Assembly (NCBI RefSeq): GCF_001665785.1
Contig: NZ_LZSO01000025.1
Location: forward strand, 41,118 to 105,117
DNA from: Mycolicibacterium peregrinum
Lineage (GTDB): Bacteria; Actinomycetota; Actinomycetes; Mycobacteriales; Mycobacteriaceae
DNA: 64,000 bases
Reading direction: 5' to 3'
Positions 44,296 through 53,745 of this stretch are shown here, piece by piece (within the stretch, counting starts at the first letter, position 1; each line of letters starts with the position of its first letter). A program made the translations under genes and the position numbers. Below the pieces are notes generated by a model. That model was not told where the DNA came from. It saw nothing but the letters and a program-made list of their open reading frames with translations, and made no database searches.

Positions 44296-46326
44296 GTGAC
44301 AGAAACGGACCTCTTCACGGCTGACAACGCCAACGGCACTGGGGATTTGCCGAACGCCGTGACATCTGAAACCACCGAGACCACTGACACCGCGGCCGCG
44401 CGGCGCTCTTCGAGCGCCCGGCCCGCGTCGCTGTCGACCATGGTGCTGCCTGAGCTGCGCGCCCTCGCCAAGGAAATCGGTGTCGAAGGCGCGTCCGGTT
44501 TGCGTAAGAGTGAGCTGATCGCAGCGATTCGCGCCCATCGTGGTGAATCCAACGGTGCAACCGCCGAGGCCAAGCCGGCCGAGGCCAAGCCGGCCGCCGA
44601 AGCCCAGCCGGACGCCGGTGCCGAGGCTGCCGAGCAGCCCGCGACTCGTCGTCGTGAGCGTCGGGGTTCCTCGCGCCAGGCCGGCGCACCGGTCGCCGAC
44701 GCCGCCAAGGATGACGCGGGCACCGAGGCCGTCAAGGCCGAGGCGAAGACCGATTCCGCCGCCGAGGCCGACACCAAGACCGCTGAGCCTGCCGCCGAGC
44801 CGCAGGAAAAGCCTGCCAAGCAGGACAGGCGTGAACGCCAGGAACGGCGCGAAAAGCGCGAGCCGTCCGACGCCGACAAGGGCGAGGCCAAGGCCGACAA
44901 CAAGGCTGAGAACAAGCAGGACGACAAGCGCGACCAGAAGCAGGACCGCGACCAGAAGCAGGACAAGGGTCAGGGGCGCGATCAGTCCGATCAGTCCGAC
45001 AACCAGCAGAACCGGGGCGCCAACGCCAACGCCAACGCCAACGCCGATGACGATGGCGATGGGGACGGCCGGCAGGGCCGTCGCGGCCGTCGGTTCCGTG
45101 ACCGTGACCGTCGCCGGCGCGGTGAGCGTGGCGCCGAAGGTGGTAACGAGACCGAGCTGCGTGAGGACGACGTCGTCCAGCCGGTCGCCGGCATCCTCGA
45201 CGTGCTGGACAACTACGCGTTCGTCCGCACCTCGGGCTACCTGGCCGGGCCGAACGACGTCTACGTGTCCATGAACATGGTCCGCAAGAACGGCTTGCGC
45301 CGTGGCGACGCCGTGACCGGTGCAGTCCGCGTGCCCCGCGAGGGTGAGGGCGGCGGGGGCCAGAACCCGCGGCAGAAGTTCAACCCGCTGGTGCGCCTGG
45401 ACAGTGTCAACGGTGGTCCGGTCGAGGCGGCCAAGAACCGCCCCGATTTCACCAAGCTGACCCCGCTGTACCCGAACCAGCGGCTGCGCCTGGAGACCAC
45501 GCCCGAGCGGCTGACCACCCGCGTCATCGACTTGATCATGCCGATCGGTAAGGGACAGCGCGCCCTGATCGTGTCGCCGCCCAAGGCCGGTAAGACCACG
45601 ATCATGCAGGACATCGCCAACGCGATCACCAAGAACAACCCGGAATGCCACCTCATGGTGGTGCTCGTCGACGAGCGCCCGGAAGAGGTCACCGACATGC
45701 AGCGTTCGGTGAAGGGCGAGGTCATCGCCTCGACCTTCGACCGTCCGCCGTCAGACCACACCCAGGCCGCCGAGCTGGCGATCGAGCGGGCCAAGCGCCT
45801 GGTCGAGCAGGGCAAGGACGTCGTCGTGCTGCTGGACTCGATCACCCGTCTGGGCCGCGCGTACAACAACGCGTCGCCGGCCTCGGGTCGCATCCTGTCC
45901 GGTGGTGTCGACTCCACCGCGCTGTACCCGCCGAAGCGGTTCCTCGGCGCGGCCCGCAACATCGAGCACGGCGGCTCGCTGACCATCATCGCCACGGCGA
46001 TGGTCGAGACGGGTTCGACCGGTGACACGGTGATCTTCGAGGAGTTCAAGGGCACCGGCAACGCCGAGCTCAAGCTCGACCGCAAGATCGCCGAGCGCCG
46101 GGTGTTCCCCGCGGTCGACGTCAACCCGTCCGGTACCCGCAAGGACGAGCTGCTGCTCTCGACGGACGAGTTCGCGGTGGTGCACAAGCTGCGCCGGGTG
46201 CTCTCGGGGCTGGATTCGCATCAGGCCATCGATCTGCTGATGAGCCAACTGCGCAAGACCAAGACCAACTACGAGTTCCTGGTCCAGGTCTCCAAGACCG
46301 CTCCGGGCAACATGGACGTCGACTAA
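44296..46326 (+). CDS. rho: Transcription termination factor Rho
   Basis: Hexameric RNA helicase terminating transcription, 676 residues against about 420 in E. coli. The N-terminal Rho domain (about 40-75: TMVLPELRALAKEIGVEGASGLRKSELIAAI) is split from the RNA-binding domain by a large disordered insertion (about 80-285), first Ala/Glu/Pro-rich, then Lys/Asp/Gln-rich, with an Asn-Ala dipeptide repeat and an Arg/Asp-rich end. The cold-shock-like primary RNA site is near 295-365 (GILDVLDNYAFVR). The ATPase has Walker A PPKAGKTT near residue 435, Walker B VVLLDSITR and the R-loop. It starts at GTG 44296, and a terminator follows. Confidence 0.96.
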   Translation: MTETDLFTADNANGTGDLPNAVTSETTETTDTAAARRSSSARPASLSTMVLPELRALAKEIGVEGASGLRKSELIAAIRAHRGESNGATAEAKPAEAKPAAEAQPDAGAEAAEQPATRRRERRGSSRQAGAPVADAAKDDAGTEAVKAEAKTDSAAEADTKTAEPAAEPQEKPAKQDRRERQERREKREPSDADKGEAKADNKAENKQDDKRDQKQDRDQKQDKGQGRDQSDQSDNQQNRGANANANANADDDGDGDGRQGRRGRRFRDRDRRRRGERGAEGGNETELREDDVVQPVAGILDVLDNYAFVRTSGYLAGPNDVYVSMNMVRKNGLRRGDAVTGAVRVPREGEGGGGQNPRQKFNPLVRLDSVNGGPVEAAKNRPDFTKLTPLYPNQRLRLETTPERLTTRVIDLIMPIGKGQRALIVSPPKAGKTTIMQDIANAITKNNPECHLMVVLVDERPEEVTDMQRSVKGEVIASTFDRPPSDHTQAAELAIERAKRLVEQGKDVVVLLDSITRLGRAYNNASPASGRILSGGVDSTALYPPKRFLGAARNIEHGGSLTIIATAMVETGSTGDTVIFEEFKGTGNAELKLDRKIAERRVFPAVDVNPSGTRKDELLLSTDEFAVVHKLRRVLSGLDSHQAIDLLMSQLRKTKTNYEFLVQVSKTAPGNMDVD

Positions 46327-46343
46327 CTCCCGCGCGAACGTGG

Positions 46344-46370
46344 AAGGCCCCCGAAATTCGGGGGCCTTTT
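46344..46370. terminator. Intrinsic terminator after rho
   Basis: AAGGCCCCC and GGGGGCCTT form a 9-bp stem (46344-46352 with 46360-46368) around GAAATTC, which can add two more pairs, followed by TTTT on the plus strand and preceded by AA. It is the most classical terminator of the window, and it also serves the converging TetR gene. Confidence 0.88.
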
Positions 46371-46378
46371 GCGTTCCG

Positions 46379-46984
46379 TCAGGAAGTTGTCGCCGGGCGT
46401 AGCCCGGGCATCAAATAGCGGCGAACCTGCGCGAGGACCGCGTCCTCGTCACTGGGATCCAGCGTGTTCCCCGGTACGGTCGCCAGCGAGATCAACACTC
46501 GCGCAACCCATTCCGATGCTTCGGGGATGTCGATGTCGGCACGCACCTCGCCGCGGTCACGGGCGGCCGCCAGATAGGGCGACCAGAACTCGGCAAGGTC
46601 GGGGATCATGCCCTGCACGCCGGCCCCGGCGCAGGCGGCGAACTCCTCCGGTTCGTCGGTGCGGAGTTTCATCAGTACCGCGCCCGGATCGTCGTAGGCG
46701 CGCAGGCCGTTGCCGACGCCCCAGGCGATCTGGCGATCCAGCCCCTCGATCTGCTCCAACATGGCCTGGGCTTCCGACCAGAACGTGTCGTTGAGTCGCA
46801 CGATCACAGCGCCGAGCAGCGTCACCTTGTCCGGGAAATGGCGGTAGAGCCACCCGCGGGACACTCCGGCGGCCTCGGCGACCTCCGAGACGGTGGTCGC
46901 GCGAATGCCCTTGGTCCGCAGGCATTCTTCAGCAGCGTCGATCAGTCGATCTCGCACGCTGCGCGGTGCCGTGGTGCTGGTCAA
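46379..46984 (-). CDS. TetR-family transcriptional regulator
   Basis: A 201-residue repressor-type protein. The helix-turn-helix spans about 10-60 (RLIDAAEECLRTKGIRATTVSEVAEAAGVSRGWLYRHFPDKVTLL). The start is TTG 46984, supported by AGGAGA eight bases upstream. The C-terminal helical ligand-binding domain has no obvious family marks. It is divergent from the acyl-CoA synthetase gene, so it probably controls it in response to an acyl-CoA or fatty acid. Confidence 0.9.
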   Translation of the reverse strand: MTSTTAPRSVRDRLIDAAEECLRTKGIRATTVSEVAEAAGVSRGWLYRHFPDKVTLLGAVIVRLNDTFWSEAQAMLEQIEGLDRQIAWGVGNGLRAYDDPGAVLMKLRTDEPEEFAACAGAGVQGMIPDLAEFWSPYLAAARDRGEVRADIDIPEASEWVARVLISLATVPGNTLDPSDEDAVLAQVRRYLMPGLRPATTS

Positions 46985-47063
46985 CTGTGGTGTCTCCTGG
47001 TCTTCCGGTTGGGCTCAGGTACATGATTCTGCCAAGCGTGTATCCGTCGCGCCAGAACCATGG

Positions 47064-47087
47064 TAGACAGTTTTCTAATTCTGTTCA
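47064..47087. promoter_or_regulatory. Imperfect inverted repeat in the TetR/fadD intergenic region
   Basis: TAGACAG (47064-47070) and CTGTTCA (47081-47087) are inverted with five of seven pairs, around a 10-base AT-rich centre (ttttctaatt). It lies 23 bases before the acyl-CoA synthetase start and is a candidate TetR operator overlapping the promoter. Confidence 0.4.
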
Positions 47088-47109
47088 CTGACCCTTGGAG
47101 ATTCATCGG

Positions 47110-48663
47110 ATGGCGGAAACGCTGCAGCAGCTGCTCCGGGAACGCGAAGCAGGTGACACGGTCGCCATCAAGTACGGCGACCGGACGTGGTCGTGGCGTG
47201 AGCATATCGCCGAGGCGAAGGCCCAGGCCGCGACCCTGATCGAGTTTGCCGAGCCGCAGCGTCCCCTCCATGTGGGCACCCTTCTCGGCAATACCCCCGA
47301 CATGCTGACCGCGCTGGCCGCTGCGGCCCTCGGCGGCTACGTGCTGTGCGGCATCAACAACACCCGTCGAGGTGACGCGCTGGCCCGCGACATCGCCCGG
47401 GTCGAATGTCAGGTCGTCCTCGTCGACGATCACCATCGCGGGCTGCTCGACGGCCTGGACCTGCCGGGCGTCACTGTCATCGACGTATCGGATACCGCCT
47501 GGTCATCGTGGGAACTCACGCCGTACCGCGAGGTCGGGCCCGACGACACCTTCATGATGATCTTCACCTCGGGCACCAGCGGCGAGCCCAAGGCCGTCCG
47601 GGTGCCGCATTCCATCGTGCTGTTCTCTGCCGCCGCGCTGGTGCAGCGCTACGACCTGACCGAGGCGGACACCTGCTACCTGGCCATGCCGCTGTTCCAT
47701 TCGAATGGCGTGTACGCCGGGTGGGGCGTGGCGCTCAGTTCGGGCGCGGCCATGGCGCCGGCACAGTTCTCCGCGTCCGGGTTCCTGCCGGACATCCGCC
47801 GCTATGGCGCGACGTACATGAACTACGTCGGCAAGCCGCTGGCCTACATCCTGGCCACCGCCGAGCAACCCGACGACCACGACAACACGCTGCGCGTGGC
47901 GTTCGGCAACGAGGCCGCCGACCGCGACATCGACGAATTCAGCCGCAGGTTCGGATGCAGCGTCTGGGACGGCTTCGGGTCGACGGAACTGGCGATCATC
48001 ATCACCCGTTCCGAGGGCACCCCCGCCGGCAGCGTCGGCCAGGGCTTCCCGGGCGTGGCGATCTACGACCCGGAGACCCTTGAAGAGTGCCCGGTCGCAC
48101 AATTCGATGCCACCGGTGCCCTGGTCAACGCCGAGGCCGCCACGGGGGAACTGGTGAACACCAACGGAAGCGGGATGTTCCGCGGCTACCACAACGATCA
48201 GGGCGCGACCGATGAACGGCTGCGCCACGGGATGTACTGGTCGGGCGATCTGGCCTACCGCGATGCCGACGGCTGGATCTACCTGGCCGGGCGCACCGCC
48301 GACTGGATGAGAGTGGACGGCGAGAACATCACCGCGGCGCCGATCGAACGAATCCTGTTGCGGCAGCCGATGATCAGCCGGGTCGCGGTCTATCCCGTGC
48401 CCGACGAGTTCGTCGGTGATCAGGTGATGGCCGCCGTCGTGCTGCGCGACGGTCAGTCGCTGACGCCCGACGAGTTCGGCGCATTCCTCGCGCAGCAGCA
48501 GGACCTCTCGCCGAAATCCTGGCCCCGATACCTCTGGCTGGCCGACGATCTGCCCAGCACGGCGACCAACAAGATTCTCAAGCGTGAACTGGTGACTCTC
48601 GGCGCCGATCCGGCCGGTCGGGTGCTCTGGAAGCGCGACGGTACGGTCTACACGACTCTCTGA
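47110..48663 (+). CDS. Fatty-acid/acyl-CoA synthetase (AMP-binding, FadD type)
   Basis: An adenylate-forming enzyme of 517 residues that activates a carboxylic acid to acyl-CoA. It has the AMP-binding P-loop MIFTSGTSGEPKAV (about 155-168), the middle WDGFGSTELAI motif, the hinge YWSGDLAYRDADGWIYLAGRTADWMRVDGENI (about 376-408), and a late lysine (TNKILKREL) in the catalytic position. The ATG at 47110 has GGAG 9 bases upstream; the TTG at 47095 is an alternative. The substrate is unknown; it resembles the FadD1/FadD17 group of mycobacterial synthetases. Confidence 0.9.
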   Translation: MAETLQQLLREREAGDTVAIKYGDRTWSWREHIAEAKAQAATLIEFAEPQRPLHVGTLLGNTPDMLTALAAAALGGYVLCGINNTRRGDALARDIARVECQVVLVDDHHRGLLDGLDLPGVTVIDVSDTAWSSWELTPYREVGPDDTFMMIFTSGTSGEPKAVRVPHSIVLFSAAALVQRYDLTEADTCYLAMPLFHSNGVYAGWGVALSSGAAMAPAQFSASGFLPDIRRYGATYMNYVGKPLAYILATAEQPDDHDNTLRVAFGNEAADRDIDEFSRRFGCSVWDGFGSTELAIIITRSEGTPAGSVGQGFPGVAIYDPETLEECPVAQFDATGALVNAEAATGELVNTNGSGMFRGYHNDQGATDERLRHGMYWSGDLAYRDADGWIYLAGRTADWMRVDGENITAAPIERILLRQPMISRVAVYPVPDEFVGDQVMAAVVLRDGQSLTPDEFGAFLAQQQDLSPKSWPRYLWLADDLPSTATNKILKRELVTLGADPAGRVLWKRDGTVYTTL

Positions 48664-48799
48664 CGCGGGGAATAGTCGCCGGTCATGCCGCGTTTAGGCT
48701 GTTGGCGGTTGACCTGGCATAATGAACCGCCGACCCTCGGTCCCGGTTCACGTCCATCTGAATTTCGGGCGACCCGGGCCAACGATTGAAGAGGAACCC

Positions 48800-49042
48800 A
48801 TGAAAACAGGCATTCATCCTGAGTATGTCGAGACCACGGTGCACTGTGGTTGCGGCAATACCTTCCAGACCCGTAGCACCAAGCAGAGCGGCCAGATCGT
48901 GGTCGAGGTCTGCTCGCAGTGCCACCCGTTCTACACCGGCAAGCAGAAGATCCTCGACAGCGGCGGCCGCGTGGCCCGCTTCGAGAAGCGGTACGGCAAG
49001 CGCAAGCCTGCCGGTGATCAGGCTGCCGCAGCCGACAAGTAG
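48800..49042 (+). CDS. rpmE: 50S ribosomal protein L31
   Basis: Small ribosomal protein of 80 residues. The ATG at 48800 follows GAGGAA by about four bases, and the protein begins [22 protein letters not shown], the L31 consensus. Four cysteines in two pairs (CGC and CSQC) fit the zinc-binding C+ type. The C-terminal tail [11 protein letters not shown] is an extension. The upstream gap holds catAAT (48718-48723) that may be its -10 element. Confidence 0.96.
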   Translation: MKTGIHPEYVETTVHCGCGNTFQTRSTKQSGQIVVEVCSQCHPFYTGKQKILDSGGRVARFEKRYGKRKPAGDQAAAADK

Positions 49043-49128
49043 CTACGTCAACGGCGCCCGATCTGTCGCATATATGCGTCAGATCTGGGCGCTGTTCTCG
49101 TTTCCGGACATAGTTGGAGGAGGCTGAC

Positions 49129-50232
49129 GTGACGGATACCGCTTCTGCTGGACTCCCGGCTCAGCCGGGGAAAGCGATCGAGGCGCTGCTCGCCGAGCAC
49201 GCAGACCTTGAGCGCCAGCTCGCCGATCCCAGCCTGCACGCCGACGCCTCCGCCGCCCGCAAGGTGGGCCGGCGCTTCGCCCAGGTCTCGCCCGTCGTGG
49301 GGACCTATCGCAAGCTCGAAGCCGCCCGTGGTGACCTGGAAGCCGCGCGCGAGCTTGCCGCCGACGACGCCAGCTTCGCCGACGAGGTGGACGAGCTGAC
49401 CGCCAAGGTCACCGAACTCGACGCGCAGCTGACGGACCAATTGGCACCGCGCGACCCGCACGACGCCGATGACATCGTGCTTGAGGTCAAGTCCGGGGAA
49501 GGCGGGGAGGAGTCGGCGCTGTTCGCCGCCGATCTGGCCCGCATGTACATCCGGTATGCCGAACGCCACGGCTGGACCGTCACCGTGCTCGACGAGACGT
49601 GGTCGGACCTGGGCGGCTACAAGGACGCCACCATCACGATCGCCAGCAAGGGCGATTCCGCCGACGGTGTGTGGTCGCGGATGAAGTTCGAGGGCGGCGT
49701 GCACCGCGTGCAGCGCGTGCCGGTCACCGAATCGCAGGGCCGGGTACACACCTCGGCCGCCGGCGTGCTGGTCTACCCCGAGCCAGAAGACGTCGAGCAG
49801 GTACAGATCGACGAGTCCGACCTGCGCATCGACGTCTACCGGTCCTCGGGTAAGGGCGGTCAGGGCGTCAACACCACCGACTCCGCGGTCCGCATCACCC
49901 ACCTGCCGACCGGGATCGTCGTGACCTGCCAGAACGAGCGCTCGCAGTTGCAGAACAAGGCTCGGGCCATGGTGGTTCTCGCCGCTCGGCTGCAGGCACT
50001 GGCCGAGGAACAGGCGTCGGCCGACGCGTCGGCCGACCGGGCCAGCCAGATCCGCACGGTCGACCGCAGCGAACGGATCCGCACCTACAACTTCCCCGAG
50101 AACCGGATCGCGGATCACCGCATCAACTTCAAGGCGCACAACCTCGACCAGGTGCTCGACGGCGATATGGACGCGCTGCTCGACGCGCTGGGCGCCGCCG
50201 ACAAACAGGCCCGGCTGCAGCAGGAGTCATGA
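49129..50232 (+). CDS. prfA: Peptide chain release factor 1
   Basis: Reads UAA and UAG stop codons and triggers peptide release, 367 residues. The GTG at 49129 has GGAGGAGG upstream (49116-49123). The GGQ motif is in [21 protein letters not shown] (about residues 240-260), and its glutamine is methylated by PrmC encoded next. The stop-codon recognition region and the C-terminal coil [12 protein letters not shown] are present. It overlaps prmC by four bases. Confidence 0.97.
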   Translation: MTDTASAGLPAQPGKAIEALLAEHADLERQLADPSLHADASAARKVGRRFAQVSPVVGTYRKLEAARGDLEAARELAADDASFADEVDELTAKVTELDAQLTDQLAPRDPHDADDIVLEVKSGEGGEESALFAADLARMYIRYAERHGWTVTVLDETWSDLGGYKDATITIASKGDSADGVWSRMKFEGGVHRVQRVPVTESQGRVHTSAAGVLVYPEPEDVEQVQIDESDLRIDVYRSSGKGGQGVNTTDSAVRITHLPTGIVVTCQNERSQLQNKARAMVVLAARLQALAEEQASADASADRASQIRTVDRSERIRTYNFPENRIADHRINFKAHNLDQVLDGDMDALLDALGAADKQARLQQES

Positions 50233-51074
50233 CGTCCGTGCGGCAGACGATCGAGGCCGCAACGGCACGCCTGGCCCTCGCCGGGGTCGCCTCGCCGCGT
50301 ATCGACGCCGAGCTCCTGGCCGCGCACGTCGCGGGCGTCGACCGCGGCCGGCTGATGTTCCTCGATGACCCCGGTGAAGGGTTCGAGCAGGCCTATGAGG
50401 AACTCGTTGCCGCCCGGTCCCGCCGGATTCCCCTGCAGCATCTGATCGGCACCGCACCGTTCGGCCCGCTGGCGCTCGCGGTCGGGCCCGGTGTGTTCAT
50501 CCCTCGGCCGGAAACCGAGGCGGTGCTCGAATGGGCCTGCACGCGGCAACTGCCCGGCGACCCTCTGATCGTCGACCTGTGCACCGGCTCGGGTGCGCTG
50601 GCTTTGGCGCTGGCCGAACGGTGGCCCGACGCGCGCGTGCTGGCCGTCGAGAACTCGCCCGCGGCCCTGGAGTTCGCACGGCGCAACGCCGCTGGGACGC
50701 GCGTCGAGGTACTGGACGCCGACGTCACCGCGCCTGACCTGCTGCCCGAACTCGATGGGCAGGTCGACCTGCTGGTGTCGAACCCGCCCTATATCCCCGA
50801 GGCCGCGGTGCTGGAACCCGAAGTGGCCGAACATGATCCCGCCACCGCGTTGTTCGGTGGCCCCGACGGTATGTCGGTGATCCGGCCGATCGTCACACTC
50901 GCCGCCCGGTGGCTGCGCGACGGTGCGTCCTGCGCCGTCGAGCACGACGACACCACCTCCGAACTGTCGGTCGGGGCCTTCGTCGACGACGGTCAGTTCA
51001 CCGAGGTCACCGCCCGCCGCGACCTGGCCGGACGACCCCGCTTTGTGACAGCGACGAGGATTGCGAGAAGCTGA
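50229..51074 (+). CDS. prmC: Release-factor glutamine methyltransferase
   Basis: SAM-dependent enzyme of 281 residues that N5-methylates the GGQ glutamine of release factors. It has the N-terminal helical domain (about 1-80), the SAM motif DLCTGSGAL at 116-124, and NPPY at 185-188, the signature of amide-nitrogen methyltransferases. ATG 50229 overlaps the prfA stop, consistent with its substrate. Often annotated hemK in older work. Confidence 0.95.
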   Translation: MTSVRQTIEAATARLALAGVASPRIDAELLAAHVAGVDRGRLMFLDDPGEGFEQAYEELVAARSRRIPLQHLIGTAPFGPLALAVGPGVFIPRPETEAVLEWACTRQLPGDPLIVDLCTGSGALALALAERWPDARVLAVENSPAALEFARRNAAGTRVEVLDADVTAPDLLPELDGQVDLLVSNPPYIPEAAVLEPEVAEHDPATALFGGPDGMSVIRPIVTLAARWLRDGASCAVEHDDTTSELSVGAFVDDGQFTEVTARRDLAGRPRFVTATRIARS

Positions 51075-51104
51075 GTTGATGCGCGCACCGACCGGGGAGC
51101 CGAC

Positions 51105-51767
51105 ATGACGATCTTCGACTGCACCGACGCTGATCAGCGTGCGACCGGCATCGCCTTGGCGATCAGCGCGGTGAAGGGCGGCCGATTGGTCGTCATGCCG
51201 ACCGACACCGTTTACGGGATCGGTGCGGATGCCTTCGATCGCGACGCGGTCGGCAGTCTGCTCGCGGCCAAAGGTCGTGGCCGCAACATGCCGGTCGGTG
51301 TGTTCGTCGGCTCGTGGAACACCATCGACGGTCTGGTGTACTCGGTGCCGCCGGCCGCCCGCGAATTGATCCGGGCGTTCTGGCCGGGCGCACTGAGCCT
51401 GATCGTCACGCAGGCACCGTCGCTGCAGTGGGACCTCGGGGACGCCAACGGCAACGTCATGCTCCGGATGCCGATGCACCCGGTGGCCATCGAACTCCTG
51501 CGGGAGGTCGGCCCCATGGCCCAGTCCAGTGCCAACGTGTCGGGTCAGCCGGCCGCGGTGACCGCGGCGCAGGCCCACGAGCAACTCGGCAACAAGGTGG
51601 AGGTCTATCTGGACGGCGGGCCCGCGGAGCAACAGGCCGCGTCCACCATCGTCGACCTCACCGGCGTCCAGCCACGCATCCTGCGCGCCGGTCCGATCAG
51701 CGCGGCGGACATCGCCAGGGTCGTCGGCGTGGAAATCTCCACGCTCACAACAACACCTACGGAGTGA
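51105..51767 (+). CDS. L-threonylcarbamoyladenylate synthase (Sua5/YrdC/YwlC)
   Basis: First enzyme of N6-threonylcarbamoyladenosine (t6A37) tRNA modification, using threonine, bicarbonate and ATP. It is 220 residues, with the YrdC fold spanning about 15-200: GGRLVVMPTDTVYGIGADAF near the start, the RGRNMPVGVFV stretch and GPMAQSSANVSGQPAA. It is longer than the E. coli TsaC but lacks the extra Sua5 C-terminal domain. The ATG at 51105 has GGGGAG upstream. It sits between prmC and wecA, as in other mycobacteria. Confidence 0.94.
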   Translation: MTIFDCTDADQRATGIALAISAVKGGRLVVMPTDTVYGIGADAFDRDAVGSLLAAKGRGRNMPVGVFVGSWNTIDGLVYSVPPAARELIRAFWPGALSLIVTQAPSLQWDLGDANGNVMLRMPMHPVAIELLREVGPMAQSSANVSGQPAAVTAAQAHEQLGNKVEVYLDGGPAEQQAASTIVDLTGVQPRILRAGPISAADIARVVGVEISTLTTTPTE

Positions 51768-51774
51768 TCTCAGC

Positions 51775-53022
51775 TTGCTGCAGTACGGTTCATCGGTGAT
51801 GTCGGCCGGTGACGCAGTGATCCCCGCGGTCAATTCCGGGCTTCTCGCTCTGTCGGACCGAGGCGCCGGCGTTCCGCTGCGTGAGTTGGCGCTCGTCGGC
51901 CTGACCGCCGCGATCATCACGTACTTCGCCACCGGCTGGGTGCGGGTGCTGGCCATCCGGGTCGGCGCCGTCGCCTACCCACGGGAACGCGATGTCCACG
52001 TACAGCCGATACCGCGGATGGGCGGGTTGGCGATGTACATCGGGGTCGCCGCCGCGGTGCTGCTGGCTTCCCAACTACCTGCACTCACGCGGGGTTTCGT
52101 CTATTCCACCGGTATGCCCGCGGTCGTGGTCGCAGGTGGGCTCATCATGGCCATCGGGCTGATCGACGACCGCTGGGGGTTGGACGCCCTGACCAAATTC
52201 GCCGGCCAGATCACCGCGGCGAGCGTGTTGGTCACGATGGGTGTGGCCTGGAGCGTGCTCTACATCCCGTTCGGGGGAGTGGGCACCATCGTGCTCGACC
52301 AGGTGTCCTCGATCCTGCTGACGCTCGCGCTGACGGTGTCGATCGTCAACGCGATGAACTTCGTCGACGGACTCGACGGTCTGGCCGCCGGGCTGGGACT
52401 CATCACGGCCCTGGCCATCTGCATCTTCTCGGTCGGGCTGCTGCGCGACCACGGCGGCGACGTCCTGTTCTATCCGCCCGCGGTGATCTCGGTGGTGCTG
52501 GCGGGTGCCTGTCTGGGCTTCCTGCCGCACAACTTCCACCGGGCCAAGATCTTCATGGGCGATTCGGGATCGATGCTGATCGGCCTGATGCTGGGTGCGG
52601 CGTCGACTACCGCCGCCGGGCCGATCTCGCAGAACGCCTACGGTGCCCGCGACGTTTTCGCGCTGATGTCGCCGTTCCTGCTGGTGATCGCAGTGATGTT
52701 GGTGCCTGCACTGGACACGTTGCTGGCCATCGTGCGTCGCACCCGGGCAGGCCGGAGTCCGCTCAGCCCCGACAAGATGCATCTGCATCACCGACTGCTG
52801 CAGATCGGGCACTCGCATCGCCGCGCCGTGCTCTTGATCTACCTATGGGTGGGCATCATCGCTTTCGGTGCCGCAGCGACGATTTTCTTCGATCCCCGCT
52901 ACACCGGAGCGGTCGTCGCGGCCGCCATCGTGGTGGCGATCGTGGTGACACTGATACCCCTGTTGCAACGTGGGAATGAAGCGTCCGAAGACGAGCACGA
53001 AGCGAAGTACGACAAAAAGTAG
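51775..53022 (+). CDS. wecA: Undecaprenyl/decaprenyl-phosphate GlcNAc-1-phosphate transferase
   Basis: Integral membrane enzyme of 415 residues starting cell-wall linker synthesis by moving GlcNAc-1-phosphate to polyprenyl phosphate; the linker joins arabinogalactan to peptidoglycan. Ten or more helices are visible. Motifs: PRMGGLAMY, the DDRWGLDAL and NFVDGLDGLAAG acidic loops that bind Mg, and the HIHH-like HLHHRLLQIGHSHRR. The TTG at 51775 is chosen because its product, LLQYG, resembles the remembered start of the M. tuberculosis protein; the ATG at 51799 would give 407 residues. Also named rfe. Confidence 0.93.
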   Translation: MLQYGSSVMSAGDAVIPAVNSGLLALSDRGAGVPLRELALVGLTAAIITYFATGWVRVLAIRVGAVAYPRERDVHVQPIPRMGGLAMYIGVAAAVLLASQLPALTRGFVYSTGMPAVVVAGGLIMAIGLIDDRWGLDALTKFAGQITAASVLVTMGVAWSVLYIPFGGVGTIVLDQVSSILLTLALTVSIVNAMNFVDGLDGLAAGLGLITALAICIFSVGLLRDHGGDVLFYPPAVISVVLAGACLGFLPHNFHRAKIFMGDSGSMLIGLMLGAASTTAAGPISQNAYGARDVFALMSPFLLVIAVMLVPALDTLLAIVRRTRAGRSPLSPDKMHLHHRLLQIGHSHRRAVLLIYLWVGIIAFGAAATIFFDPRYTGAVVAAAIVVAIVVTLIPLLQRGNEASEDEHEAKYDKK

Positions 53023-53288
53023 TAGGCCACGTTTAGGGGTGCCTACCATGTGTTAGGGTGCTGCCAGAACCCGAAAAACCTCGCGGGTTGCCGGCCCGGC
53101 CCCTCGGTTCGACGAACCGTCAGGTGCCGATCAACGACCGACAAAGGGAGCTACCCCGTGGGTGAATCGAGCCCGCCCGCCGCCCTCCGATATTCTCGTC
53201 GGGCGCGCACAGGGTTTTGCCAGGGGGCAGCAACCGTTGGCATCTCCGAGGGTGCGGCGTTTCGTGACAGCGGGATTGGGGTGAATCA
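53023..53288 (+). promoter_or_regulatory. Upstream region of the ATP synthase operon
   Basis: This 266-bp gap between wecA and atpI has an open frame from 53050 that I judge non-coding. It should contain the main atp promoter. The stretch tgtgttagggt at 53049-53059 is a weak -10 candidate. I see no clear -35 nor an evident operator. Confidence 0.35.
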
Positions 53289-53735
53289 GTGACGACACCA
53301 GCGCAGAACGCGCCGTTGGTGTTCCCGTCGGTGGCTTTCCGGCCACTGCGTCTACTGATTGTTTGCGTCGTCCTCACCGGGCTGGCCGTCGGGGCCGCCG
53401 GTTACATCGGACACATTTTCTTCGGCGTCTTCTTCGGTGTCGGCCTGGTCCTCGGCTTGATCAACGCCCTGCTGGTGCGTCGGGCCGTCGAGGCGATCAC
53501 GGCCGAGGATCACCCGCTCAAGAAGAAGATGGCCGTGAACTCCGCGACGCGGCTGCTGATCATCACTGCGATCGCACTCGGCATCGCACTTTTCTTCAAG
53601 AAGCACGACGGCATCGCGGTGCTGTTCGGGCTGGCTATTTTCCAGGCTCTGCTGGTGATGAGCACCAGCATCCCCGTGCTGCGGAAGATCCGCTCCAACG
53701 GCCTGGATGTCTTGGATACGGAATCGAAGGGTTGA
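53289..53735 (+). CDS. atpI: AtpI-like ATP synthase-associated membrane protein
   Basis: A 148-residue membrane protein at the head of the atp operon, starting at GTG 53289. Four hydrophobic segments are visible: residues about 17-40, 42-60, 80-96 and 103-125. Its position in front of atpB matches the AtpI/I-subunit family, thought to help c-ring assembly; in M. tuberculosis the equivalent (Rv1303) is called conserved hypothetical. It ends 10 bases before atpB. Confidence 0.78.
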   Translation: MTTPAQNAPLVFPSVAFRPLRLLIVCVVLTGLAVGAAGYIGHIFFGVFFGVGLVLGLINALLVRRAVEAITAEDHPLKKKMAVNSATRLLIITAIALGIALFFKKHDGIAVLFGLAIFQALLVMSTSIPVLRKIRSNGLDVLDTESKG

Positions 53736-53745
53736 GCTGACCTAT

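Noticed and set aside
44036..44299. 88-codon frame spanning the rho leader
   Set aside because: No ribosome binding site at its TTG and it crosses the promoter-like and hairpin region; only its last nine codons merit mention as a mini-ORF.
45027..45050. Tandem gccaac units as a possible microsatellite element
   Set aside because: They encode the Asn-Ala repeat of the Rho insertion and are short, so they are treated as part of that gene.
53050..53292. Open frame of 80 codons upstream of atpI
   Set aside because: Cys/Arg-rich composition without hydrophobic or conserved pattern, no ribosome binding site, and it runs into the atpI start; it is more likely a promoter/leader region.
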